Shown in pieces: positions 1-5,356 of a DNA stretch of 5,378 nucleotides; positions within the stretch are counted from its first letter, which is position 1; every line of letters starts with the position of its first letter. The translations under genes and the position numbers were made by a program. Source of the stretch: Comamonadaceae bacterium (lineage in GTDB: Bacteria > Pseudomonadota > Gammaproteobacteria > Burkholderiales > Burkholderiaceae_C); the NCBI GenBank assembly GCA_947478935.1, contig CANJXV010000192.1:1-5378 (forward strand), read 5' to 3'. The notes below the pieces were generated by a model, which saw only the letters and a list, made by a program, of their open reading frames with translations, was not told the DNA's origin and searched no databases.

Positions 1-189
1 AGCGCCTATGACCAAACCGGCCAGCGCTGGCGGTAGCCATGCCACCTGCAGTTGGTAAGTGACCATGACGGTGAAAGCAAATTTAAATACATTGTCATTG
101 CCCGCGCCGCTGAACTGCGTCCAGAAGAAGGGGGCAAAGCGGCGCTGCCTGAGCAGTGCAAATTGATTGGTCTTGGCCTGGGTGTCCAT
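1..189 (-). CDS. MFS transporter, LplT-like, N-terminal part (cut by window edge)
   Basis: Reading leftward from the ATG at 189 gives 63 uninterrupted codons that run off the window. Residues 8-63 look like the start of a major facilitator protein: a short basic cytoplasmic leader (LLRQRRF, 12-18), then a first membrane helix carrying WTQFSGAGNDNVFKF (23-37), then VTYQ and a second hydrophobic segment (LPPALAGLVIGA, 52-63). The TQF-x-G-A-x-NDN-x-FK pattern is typical of lysophospholipid transporter LplT and of the LplT/acyltransferase (Aas) fusion proteins of Betaproteobacteria, inner-membrane proteins that return lysophospholipids for re-acylation. Whether acyltransferase and ligase domains follow cannot be seen here. 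The ATG at 189 is preferred because GGGAGG lies 5 nt upstream; an in-frame ATG at 207 would add six residues. The gene follows the Sel1 gene on the same strand across an 87 bp gap with no visible terminator. MFS membership is quite certain; the LplT assignment rests on remembered family sequence. Confidence 0.85.
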   Translation of the reverse strand, partial: MDTQAKTNQFALLRQRRFAPFFWTQFSGAGNDNVFKFAFTVMVTYQLQVAWLPPALAGLVIGA

Positions 190-194
190 TGCAG

Positions 195-200
195 CCTCCC
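195..200 (-). promoter_or_regulatory. Ribosome binding site of the MFS transporter gene
   Basis: GGGAGG on the minus strand lies 5 nt before the ATG at 189. It favours that start over the in-frame ATG at 207, which has no comparable purine tract in front of it. Confidence 0.7.
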
Positions 201-276
201 GCAGCATGTCAAATGAGCCGCATCTATGCGTGGGCTGCATTCTGGCCTATTGCGCAGCGGCCCTAGAAAGCGCTTG

Positions 277-1356
277 CTACTTGGTGGGCTTATGTGCCTC
301 TAACGCGGCTTTGTGCACTTCTAGCGCGGCCTCGTGCGCTTCGTGTTCGGCGCGGTGCGCCATCAATACATCGCGATTTTTAATGGCATAGGCATCACCT
401 TTTTTCGCTGCGCGTGCGTAATAACTCAGGGCACGGGACTCGTCTTCCTCTACGCCCTGGCCATGCTCGTACATAAAGCCTAAATTGGACAAAGCGCCCG
501 CGTGGTCTTTTTCGGCGGCAAGCCGGTACCAGTCCATAGCCTGGTGGTAGTCTTGTTTCACGCCCCGGCCGTTGCTGTACATAAAGCCCATCTTGGTCTG
601 CGCATCGGCATTGCCTTTGGATGCGGCCAGTTTGAACCAGCGCAGCGCCTCGTGGACATCTTCTTTGACGCCCTGTCCGTGTTCGTAGAGCAAGCCCACA
701 TGCATTTGCGCCGTGGTGTAGCCGGCGTCGGCCGCGCTGCGAAACCAATGCATGGCTTGCGCAAAATCTTGCTTGATATCCACGCCGCGCTCATAAATCT
801 GCCCCAGCCGGGTTTGCGCCTCCAAATTACCTTGCGCTGCGGCCTGCTTGTACCAATCAGCAGCTTTGGCATAGTCACGCTCCACACCGTGGTGGTTTTC
901 ATACATCAGGCCTATAGCGAACTGCGCCTGCGCCAGGCCATGGGCTGCGGCCATTTTGTAGCATTGCATTGCGGCCTGAAAGTCCTGCTTGGCGCCCTTA
1001 CCTTCTTCGCAGAGCATGCCCAGTCGCCACTGCGCTTCGCCATTGCCGTGCGTGGCCGCTTGCTTGTACCAATTGAGAGCCTGAACAAAATCTTCGGAGG
1101 CGCCCTGCGCGTTTTCAAACATGAGCCCCAGGTTGAGCTGCGCGCCGGTATGCCCCTGGGCAGCGGCTAGTTTGTAGAGCTTCATGGCTTCGGGGTAGTT
1201 TTTGGGCACACCCCGCGCAAAGTGCATCAGCACCGCCATTTCGTATTGACCCTGGGCCGCACCCCTAGCCGCCTCGTCCCGCGCGCGCACCACCTCGGCT
1301 TCGATTGCCAAAGCAATTTGCTCTTGTTGGCGCAGCAGCTCTTCCATTTTGCTCAT
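277..1356 (-). CDS. Sel1-like repeat (tetratricopeptide-class) protein, eight repeats
   Basis: The gene encodes 359 residues. After a charged helical N-terminus (1-33) come eight back-to-back repeats of exactly 36 residues (34-69, 70-105, 106-141, 142-177, 178-213, 214-249, 250-285, 286-321). They follow the Sel1 pattern AxAQxxLGxMYExGxGVxxDxxxAxxWYxxAAxxGx, which forms paired antiparallel helices stacking into a solenoid that binds proteins. Repeat 5 departs from it, with YERGVDIKQD in place of the GxGV turn. The tail (322-359) is rich in Ala, Glu and His and includes three heptads. No signal peptide or membrane segment is visible, so a cytoplasmic adaptor is likely, but the partner is unknown. 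The ATG at 1356 is chosen because AGAAGGA lies 7 nt upstream; a TTG at 1440 would add 28 residues of low-complexity sequence without support. No neighbour indicates a specific function. Sel1 proteins act in diverse roles (signalling, envelope stress, secretion), so none is assigned. Confidence 0.93.
   Translation of the reverse strand: MSKMEELLRQQEQIALAIEAEVVRARDEAARGAAQGQYEMAVLMHFARGVPKNYPEAMKLYKLAAAQGHTGAQLNLGLMFENAQGASEDFVQALNWYKQAATHGNGEAQWRLGMLCEEGKGAKQDFQAAMQCYKMAAAHGLAQAQFAIGLMYENHHGVERDYAKAADWYKQAAAQGNLEAQTRLGQIYERGVDIKQDFAQAMHWFRSAADAGYTTAQMHVGLLYEHGQGVKEDVHEALRWFKLAASKGNADAQTKMGFMYSNGRGVKQDYHQAMDWYRLAAEKDHAGALSNLGFMYEHGQGVEEDESRALSYYARAAKKGDAYAIKNRDVLMAHRAEHEAHEAALEVHKAALEAHKPTK
280..342 (-). 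repeat. Three 21-bp units encoding a His-containing heptad tail
   Basis: The last 21 codons of the Sel1 gene read as three heptads: EAHEAAL, EVHKAAL and EAHKPTK (residues 339-359). Histidines at 341, 348 and 355 are spaced exactly seven apart, with two more at 334 and 338. The first two 21-bp DNA units differ at only about four positions, which suggests recent tandem duplication; the third is more diverged. The segment is predicted to be an amphipathic helix with one histidine-bearing stripe. Confidence 0.7.
394..1257 (-). repeat. Array of eight 108-bp units encoding Sel1 repeats
   Basis: The 864 bp divide exactly into eight 108-bp units, each encoding one 36-residue Sel1 repeat with no insertions or deletions between them. 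Conservation is clearest at protein level (Ala-Gln at the start, Gly-x-Met-Tyr-Glu, Trp/Phe-Tyr/Phe-x-x-Ala-Ala near the end). The DNA units have diverged, so this is an old protein-repeat array rather than a recent DNA tandem duplication. Confidence 0.88.
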
Positions 1357-1363
1357 GGCGCAT

Positions 1364-1370
1364 TCCTTCT
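1364..1370 (-). promoter_or_regulatory. Ribosome binding site of the Sel1-repeat gene
   Basis: AGAAGGA on the minus strand lies 7 nt before the ATG at 1356. This decides the start against the upstream in-frame TTG at 1440 and the downstream ATG at 1347. Confidence 0.75.
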
Positions 1371-1479
1371 TTGAAGTCTTGTCAGGCCGGGCAGCGGCTG
1401 CAATTTGATTTATCCGCGCCTTGGCCGGGCCAGCGCGCAAGGCCTGTGCCAGCCAAAACGCCGGATGTCCACCGGGCGC

Positions 1480-1508
1480 ATAGTTCTCTTTTTAGGCGCG
1501 AGTGTCAA
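1480..1508 (-). promoter_or_regulatory. Candidate sigma-70-type promoter for the Sel1-repeat gene
   Basis: On the minus strand a perfect TTGACA (-35, 1508-1503) is followed after 17 nt by AACTAT (1485-1480), which matches only three of six positions of the -10 consensus. It would give a leader of roughly 115 nt before the Sel1 start. The region 1357-1601 otherwise shows nothing recognisable, and no terminator was found after the ABC gene. The -10 box is poor, so this is tentative. Confidence 0.3.
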
Positions 1509-1601
1509 GTAGCCATTGTTTGTAGCTGTCAGTATTGGCTTGCGATACCAAATGTACTGATGCCGACCTGTGCCTCCGGCCCGTGGTTAGGCCCGCTGGC
1601 C

Positions 1602-3389
1602 TTAGCGCTCCCCCGTCTGTAATCGCCACAGCGCGGCATAGGCGCCGCCCTGCGCCAGCAGTTCATCATGCGTGCCGCTTTCAACAATACGCCCGGCGTC
1701 CATCAAATGGATGCAATGGGCTTGGCGCACGGTGGACAGGCGGTGGGCGATGACGATGGTGGTGCGGCCCTGGCTAACCGCTTCGAGCGAGCGCTGGATG
1801 GCCGCTTCGGTTTCGTTGTCCACCGCGCTGGTGGCTTCGTCCAGCACCAAGATCGGCGGGTCTTTCAAAATCGCGCGGGCCAAAGCCAGGCGCTGGCGCT
1901 GCCCGCCCGAGAGCTTTTGCCCGCGCTCGCCCAGGCGGGTGGCAAAACCGAGGGGCAGTTTGTCGATGAATTCCGTGGCCTCGGCGGCGCGGGCCGCTGC
2001 TGCAATCGCCTCGTCGCTGACGGCAGCGCGGTCTTGTTCGCCGTAGGCAATGTTGTCGGCCACGCTGGCATCGCTCAAAAACGCGTCTTGCGCCACATAG
2101 CCAATGGCGCGGCGTAGGTCTTGTAAATTCAGCGCATCGATTGGTTCACCATCGAGCAAGATGCGCCCTTGCTGCGGCGTGTAAAAGCGCAGCAGCAGTT
2201 TCACCAGGGTCGATTTGCCCGAGCCGGTGGAGCCGACAAAGGCCACAGTTTGGCCCGCAGGTATCGTCAAGCTAATGTTGTGCAGTGTGGGCGTATCGCC
2301 CGCGCTGGCATAGGAAAACTGCAGGTTTTCAAAGCAGATTTCACCGGTGACAGTCTCTTTGGCAAAGTGCTTGCCTTCGTAGGCGATGCTAATGGGCGTG
2401 TCCAACAAACCCATGGCGCGCTCGATGGCGGCCATAGAGCGTTGGTACATATCGGCCACTTCAGCCAGCCCGGTTAGCGGCCAGAGCAGGCGCTGCGTCA
2501 AAAACACCAGCACCGAAAACGCACCCACCGCCAATTGGCCATGCAAAGTCAGCCAGCCGCCGTACAAAAGCGTAGCAGTAAAGCCCGCCAGAATAGCCAT
2601 GCGGATGACCGGCGTGATGGCGGCGCTGATACGGATGGCAGCTGCATTGGTCTGTCGGTAGCGATTGCTCGCCTCTTCGATGTGACTGGCCTCAAAGCCC
2701 TCAGTGGCAAAGGCTTTGATGGTGGCTAGGCCCAACAAATTGTTATTGAGCCGCGCGCCCACATCGCCCGCCGCCTCGCGCACTTTGGTGTAGCGCGGAG
2801 CCAGCCGATTTTGAAACCAGAACGCACCTAGCAAAATCAAAGGCACGGGCAGCAAGGCCATCAGCGCGATGTCTTTTTGCAAAGCAAAAAACACGGCGCT
2901 GACCATGAGCGAGGAGAAAAATACCTGAATGATTTGGTTGGCGCCACCATTCAAAAACCGCTCCATCTGGTTGATGTCGTCGTTCAGGATGGCCATCAGG
3001 TTCCCAGTTCGCTGGTTCTCGAAATACGCCATATCCAGGCGCTGCACATGGCGGTAGGTGTCAAGGCGCATATCGTGCTGTAGGTTTTGCGCCAACTGGC
3101 GCCACTTCACTTCGTATAAATACTGAAACAAAGACTCGCCGCCCCACACCAACACATTAAAAAAGCCCAGCGCCAGCAATTGCTCCCAGGTGTTGGTGAT
3201 GCCGATCGCGCCCAACACATGGCGCGCCAGAAAACTCTCTTCCCCCTTCACCACCACATCCACCGCCGCGCCGATCAAGACCTCGGGCAGGATGTCAAAA
3301 AACTTATTCAAAACCGAATACAGCGCCGCCAATTTGAAATCGCGCCGATAGGCACTGGCATAGCGCAGGAGTTTGCTTAAAGGGTGCAT
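1602..3389 (-). CDS. ABC exporter half-transporter (fused permease and ATPase)
   Basis: This 595-residue protein has the full layout of a type IV (MsbA/MdlB/BmrA-like) ABC exporter: a six-helix transmembrane domain over about residues 15-310 (clear hydrophobic segments near 20-45, 70-92, 155-190 and 255-295) and a C-terminal ATPase from about 350. All nucleotide-binding motifs are intact: Walker A GSTGSGKST (386-394), Q-loop Gln434, signature LSGGQ (493-497), Walker B ILVLDE with catalytic Glu518, D-loop SAVD (521-524) and switch His549. It should act as a homodimer, or with an unseen partner, exporting a lipid, drug or peptide across the inner membrane; the substrate cannot be read from the sequence. 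The length is normal. The ATG at 3389 is the only start fitting the family, since no ATG, GTG or TTG precedes it in frame within the gap, yet it has no Shine-Dalgarno sequence: the preceding bases are a T-rich tract belonging to a terminator hairpin. No terminator is visible after the stop. Confidence 0.96.
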   Translation of the reverse strand: MHPLSKLLRYASAYRRDFKLAALYSVLNKFFDILPEVLIGAAVDVVVKGEESFLARHVLGAIGITNTWEQLLALGFFNVLVWGGESLFQYLYEVKWRQLAQNLQHDMRLDTYRHVQRLDMAYFENQRTGNLMAILNDDINQMERFLNGGANQIIQVFFSSLMVSAVFFALQKDIALMALLPVPLILLGAFWFQNRLAPRYTKVREAAGDVGARLNNNLLGLATIKAFATEGFEASHIEEASNRYRQTNAAAIRISAAITPVIRMAILAGFTATLLYGGWLTLHGQLAVGAFSVLVFLTQRLLWPLTGLAEVADMYQRSMAAIERAMGLLDTPISIAYEGKHFAKETVTGEICFENLQFSYASAGDTPTLHNISLTIPAGQTVAFVGSTGSGKSTLVKLLLRFYTPQQGRILLDGEPIDALNLQDLRRAIGYVAQDAFLSDASVADNIAYGEQDRAAVSDEAIAAAARAAEATEFIDKLPLGFATRLGERGQKLSGGQRQRLALARAILKDPPILVLDEATSAVDNETEAAIQRSLEAVSQGRTTIVIAHRLSTVRQAHCIHLMDAGRIVESGTHDELLAQGGAYAALWRLQTGER

Positions 3390-3397
3390 CAGGTAAT

Positions 3398-3440
3398 AAA
3401 AAAGCGGCGTGGGTGAGCAGGGATTGTCACCGACGCCGCT
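3398..3440 (-). terminator. Rho-independent terminator after the flavodoxin-like gene
   Basis: AGCGGCGT (3403-3410) pairs with ACGCCGCT (3433-3440). After one G/G mismatch, GGTGA (3412-3416) pairs with TCACC (3427-3431) around a 10-nt loop. On the minus strand the stem is followed directly by six T residues (3403-3398). A GC-rich 8+5 bp stem plus U-tract is a textbook intrinsic terminator for leftward transcripts. The stem begins about 40 bp after the flavodoxin stop, and the U-tract ends 8 nt before the ABC start codon. Confidence 0.85.
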
Positions 3441-3444
3441 GGCG

Positions 3445-3461
3445 GCGGGCCTTAGGCCCGC
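3445..3461 (-). repeat. Perfect 7-bp inverted repeat preceding the terminator
   Basis: GCGGGCC (3445-3451) and GGCCCGC (3455-3461) form a perfect 7-bp stem with a 3-nt loop. It lies between the flavodoxin stop and the main terminator stem, four bases from the latter. No T-tract follows it on either strand, so alone it is not a typical terminator; it may protect the mRNA 3' end or assist the adjacent terminator. Confidence 0.6.
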
Positions 3462-3480
3462 ATTGCCCTCTACAGTGTGT

Positions 3481-4014
3481 TTAAGCCCGCAGCTTCGCTG
3501 CCACCTGCGCCACTCGAGCGCCGTAAGCTAAGGCCGTGTCCAAGTCACCCTGGTGCATGGCATCGGCCGGTGTGGTGTTGCCGGCATGGGCCATCATGCC
3601 GATGCTTGAACCGAGGCGGTTGATGGTTTCGTTGCCCATGATGTTCAGGCCAGCCCAGACCATGCCGTGCTGCATCGCCAAGGTCAGCATGCTTTGTAGA
3701 GTGGAGAGCTTGTCGCCGCTGGGGTAGCCCGAGCACGTAAAACCGCCGGCAACCTTGTCTTTCCAGGCACTGGCAAACCAGCGCTTGGACGAGGCATCGG
3801 CAAATTTTTTGAACTGCCAAGATACCGAGCCCATGTAGGTGGGCGAACCCATGATGATGGCGTCGGCGGCGTCAAGTGCAGCCCATTCGCCTTCGGTGAT
3901 ATTGCCTTCGGCGTCGATGGCAATGAGCTGGGCGTCTGCGCCCTGGGCCACTTGTTGGGCCAGGCGTTGGGTATGGCCGTAGCCGGAGTGGTAAATCACA
4001 ACTGTCGATGTCAT
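3481..4014 (-). CDS. Flavodoxin-fold FMN oxidoreductase, WrbA-like
   Basis: The 177-residue product begins with a beta strand and phosphate-binding loop, VVIYHSGYGHTQRLA (5-19), the FMN-phosphate loop of the flavodoxin/WrbA superfamily. The second flavin loop is GSPTYMGSVSWQFKKF (56-71), and FTCSGYPSGDK (92-102) matches the third flavin-contacting region seen in WrbA-like proteins. Relatives reduce quinones by two electrons with NAD(P)H, avoiding semiquinone formation. It is a soluble cytoplasmic protein, slightly shorter than typical WrbA (about 200 residues), so 'flavodoxin family protein' is the safe name and quinone reductase an inference. The ATG at 4014 is chosen because GGAAA lies 8 nt upstream and the protein then starts just before the first strand; an in-frame TTG at 4029 would add five residues. 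It lies downstream of doxX and pirin on the same strand across a 117 bp gap holding a possible hairpin, so it may be read through from them or have its own promoter. Confidence 0.92.
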   Translation of the reverse strand: MTSTVVIYHSGYGHTQRLAQQVAQGADAQLIAIDAEGNITEGEWAALDAADAIIMGSPTYMGSVSWQFKKFADASSKRWFASAWKDKVAGGFTCSGYPSGDKLSTLQSMLTLAMQHGMVWAGLNIMGNETINRLGSSIGMMAHAGNTTPADAMHQGDLDTALAYGARVAQVAAKLRA

Positions 4015-4040
4015 AGCAAAAATTTCCAAAAAATAAAAAT

Positions 4041-4080
4041 GCCAGGGTCTATAAAGAAACGATCAGCGCATACGCCTGGC
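4041..4080 (-). terminator. Possible weak terminator or attenuator between doxX and the flavodoxin gene
   Basis: GCCAGG (4041-4046) and CCTGGC (4075-4080) are inverted copies. The pairing can extend by GT/AC with one bulged base around a loop of about 24 nt. On the minus strand the stem is followed by ATTTTTATTTTTT. The short stem and large loop make it a weak terminator at best, but stem plus U-rich tail matches the intrinsic-terminator layout. It lies only 26 nt before the flavodoxin start codon. Confidence 0.35.
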
Positions 4081-4131
4081 GCGCTGCACTAACAAAAGAT
4101 CAAATAGCGATTAACACTGCCTGCGCCAATC

Positions 4132-4542
4132 TCAATCCTGCCGACGCGCATCCAGGCTGAGCGCACCAGCACCGAAAGCCGTCAAGGCCAGCAAGCCTCC
4201 GGCAATGGCGATATTCTTCATGAACATGATTTGCTGCACCATCAATTGCTCGGGCGCGGCTGTCCAAAATGCGTGGAAAAACACGCCCGCTACCACGGTG
4301 AAAATGGCCATGAGCAGCGCGACTAAGCGCGTTTGGTAGCCCGCCAGTAAGGCGAGGCCTCCACCCACTTCAACCAAGACCGCAATGCCCGCGCCCAGTT
4401 CCGGCGAAGGCAAACCTACGGAGCCGATATAGGCCACAGTGCCCGCAAAACCCGCAATCTTGCTGATGCCCGCAGGAAGAAACAAAGCGGCCAATAGCAC
4501 GCGGGCTATCAGCGCAAACATATTTTGAAAACGATCTATCAT
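4132..4542 (-). CDS. DoxX-family integral membrane protein
   Basis: The 136-residue protein has four hydrophobic segments (about 9-27, 49-67, 73-92 and 107-129) and the DoxX-family landmarks: LARxLLAxLFLPAGxxK-like residues in helix 1 (ARVLLAALFLPAGISK, 13-28), a glutamate in helix 2 (E58), and FMKNIAIAGGLL (107-118) at the start of helix 4. It belongs in the cytoplasmic membrane. Family members occur next to redox enzymes; some serve as the membrane subunit of thiosulfate:quinone oxidoreductase, and mycobacterial relatives contribute to a membrane-associated oxidoreductase complex. Nothing here indicates thiosulfate use. The ATG at 4542 is supported by GGAG nine nt upstream; a TTG at 4584 would overlap pirin and add 14 unlike residues. 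It starts 25 bp after the pirin stop and is almost certainly co-transcribed with it, suggesting a joint role in handling quinones or other reactive compounds. Confidence 0.93.
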   Translation of the reverse strand: MIDRFQNMFALIARVLLAALFLPAGISKIAGFAGTVAYIGSVGLPSPELGAGIAVLVEVGGGLALLAGYQTRLVALLMAIFTVVAGVFFHAFWTAAPEQLMVQQIMFMKNIAIAGGLLALTAFGAGALSLDARRQD

Positions 4543-4551
4543 GTATAAAAA

Positions 4552-4555
4552 CTCC
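4552..4555 (-). promoter_or_regulatory. Ribosome binding site of doxX-family gene
   Basis: GGAG on the minus strand lies nine nt before the ATG at 4542, inside the 25-bp gap after pirin. It supports that start over the earlier in-frame TTG at 4584. Confidence 0.6.
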
Positions 4556-4567
4556 AAGTAAAAAATC

Positions 4568-5269
4568 TTAAGGCGCCAAGTCAAACACCAGCACTTCAGC
4601 GGCTTGGGCCTGGTCTAAAACCAAGCGGTTTTCGCCTTGCATGAGTAAGGCATCGCCCTGGCTCAACGCCTGCCCGTTCGCAGACAAAGCGCCGCGCAGT
4701 ACCTGCACATAGGCTTTACGGGCCGGGTCCAATTCCAACGAAGCGCTTTGGCTACCATCAAAACAAGCGGCATACATGCGCGCATCGGCATGGATTTGTA
4801 CCGCGCCTTGCGCACCGCCGGGAGCGGCAACCAAGCGCAATGCGCCGTCTTTTTCGGCAGCAGAAAAAGTTTTTTGCTCGTACGACGGCGCGATGCCGCG
4901 CACATTGGGCTCGATCCAGATTTGCAGGAAATGCGTGGTCGCATTGGGTGCGTGGTTGAACTCACTGTGCTGCACGCCGGTGCCCGCGCTCATGCGTTGC
5001 ACATCTCCTGGTGGTATGCCTTTGACATTACCCATGTTGTCTTTGTGCGCCAGATTGCCCGACAACACGTAGCTGATGATTTCCATGTCCCGGTGGCCGT
5101 GCGTGCCAAAACCGGTACCGGGCGCGATGCGGTCTTCATTAACCACCCGCAAATTGCCCCAGCCCATGAAAGCAGGGTCGTAATAACCCGCAAAGGAAAA
5201 ACTATGAAAGGACTTGAGCCAGCCATGGTCGGCATAGCCTCGGTCGCTGGATTTGCGTAGAAAAATCAT
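4568..5269 (-). CDS. Pirin family protein (bicupin, YhhW-like)
   Basis: This 233-residue protein is close in length to E. coli YhhW (about 231). The N-terminal cupin carries the metal site: His57 and His59 in THGHRDMEI (56-64), and His101 and Glu103 in GTGVQHSEFN (96-105). These are the four ligands expected in pirins, at the same numbering as YhhW as I recall it. Upstream blocks FHSFSFAGYYDP (21-32) and GWGNLRVVNED (36-46) are also diagnostic. The C-terminal cupin spans about 140-233. Pirins bind Fe or another divalent metal; YhhW and human pirin degrade quercetin in vitro as 2,3-dioxygenases, while others act as redox-sensing partners, so the natural substrate here is unknown. It is cytoplasmic. 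The ATG at 5269 gives the conserved MIFLRKSSDRG start but has no Shine-Dalgarno sequence, so a leaderless or unusual leader is possible. It heads a probable pirin-doxX operon, with a divergent gene start within 100 bp. Confidence 0.96.
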   Translation of the reverse strand: MIFLRKSSDRGYADHGWLKSFHSFSFAGYYDPAFMGWGNLRVVNEDRIAPGTGFGTHGHRDMEIISYVLSGNLAHKDNMGNVKGIPPGDVQRMSAGTGVQHSEFNHAPNATTHFLQIWIEPNVRGIAPSYEQKTFSAAEKDGALRLVAAPGGAQGAVQIHADARMYAACFDGSQSASLELDPARKAYVQVLRGALSANGQALSQGDALLMQGENRLVLDQAQAAEVLVFDLAP

Positions 5270-5325
5270 GGGCGAATGTTAGGTTAGTGAAAAGGGTTGT
5301 AGGACCAAGGAAATTGATGGCATCA

Positions 5326-5340
5326 TTCAAATATTTCGAA
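5326..5340. promoter_or_regulatory. AT-rich imperfect dyad, possible LysR-type binding site
   Basis: TTCAAATATTTCGAA contains the perfect palindrome AAATATTT (5329-5336) flanked by TTC and GAA. It fits the loose LysR-type T-N11-A form (T5327, A5339, centred at 5333). It is markedly more AT-rich than its surroundings and lies about 63 bp upstream of the pirin start codon, between divergent genes. It counts as regulatory only if the rightward gene starts at 5357 rather than 5317. It is suggestive by position and not proven. Confidence 0.3.
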
Positions 5341-5356
5341 CTTAAAGGCATCCCAC

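Noticed and set aside
6..212. Minus-strand 68-codon reading frame at the left edge
   Set aside because: It overlaps the MFS N-terminus in another frame and reads as low-quality Pro/Arg/Ser-rich sequence; the MFS frame has a clear family signature and ribosome binding site.
207..212. Perfect TTGACA on the minus strand before the MFS gene
   Set aside because: A -10 box at normal spacing would fall inside the start of the coding sequence, and the sequence there (ATGGAC) does not fit.
502..1170. Plus-strand 222-codon reading frame
   Set aside because: It is antisense to the Sel1 repeats; its openness and internal periodicity come from the 108-bp repeat array.
394..1257. Regularly spaced repeats suggesting a CRISPR array
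   Set aside because: The units are contiguous 108-bp coding repeats without spacers and translate into Sel1 repeats.
1571..1601. GGCC-rich inverted repeats after the ABC stop codon
   Set aside because: The stems are only four bases, derived from self-complementary GGCC, and there is no T-tract, so they do not support a terminator.
1668..2117. Plus-strand 149-codon reading frame
   Set aside because: It lies opposite the conserved ABC ATPase motifs and has no recognisable fold or start signal.
4543..4584. Longer doxX start at the TTG at 4584
   Set aside because: It would overlap the pirin end and add 14 residues unlike the family; the ATG at 4542 has a ribosome binding site.
4748..5260. Plus-strand 170-codon reading frame
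   Set aside because: It is antisense to the pirin metal-site region, whose conserved residues prove the other strand is coding.
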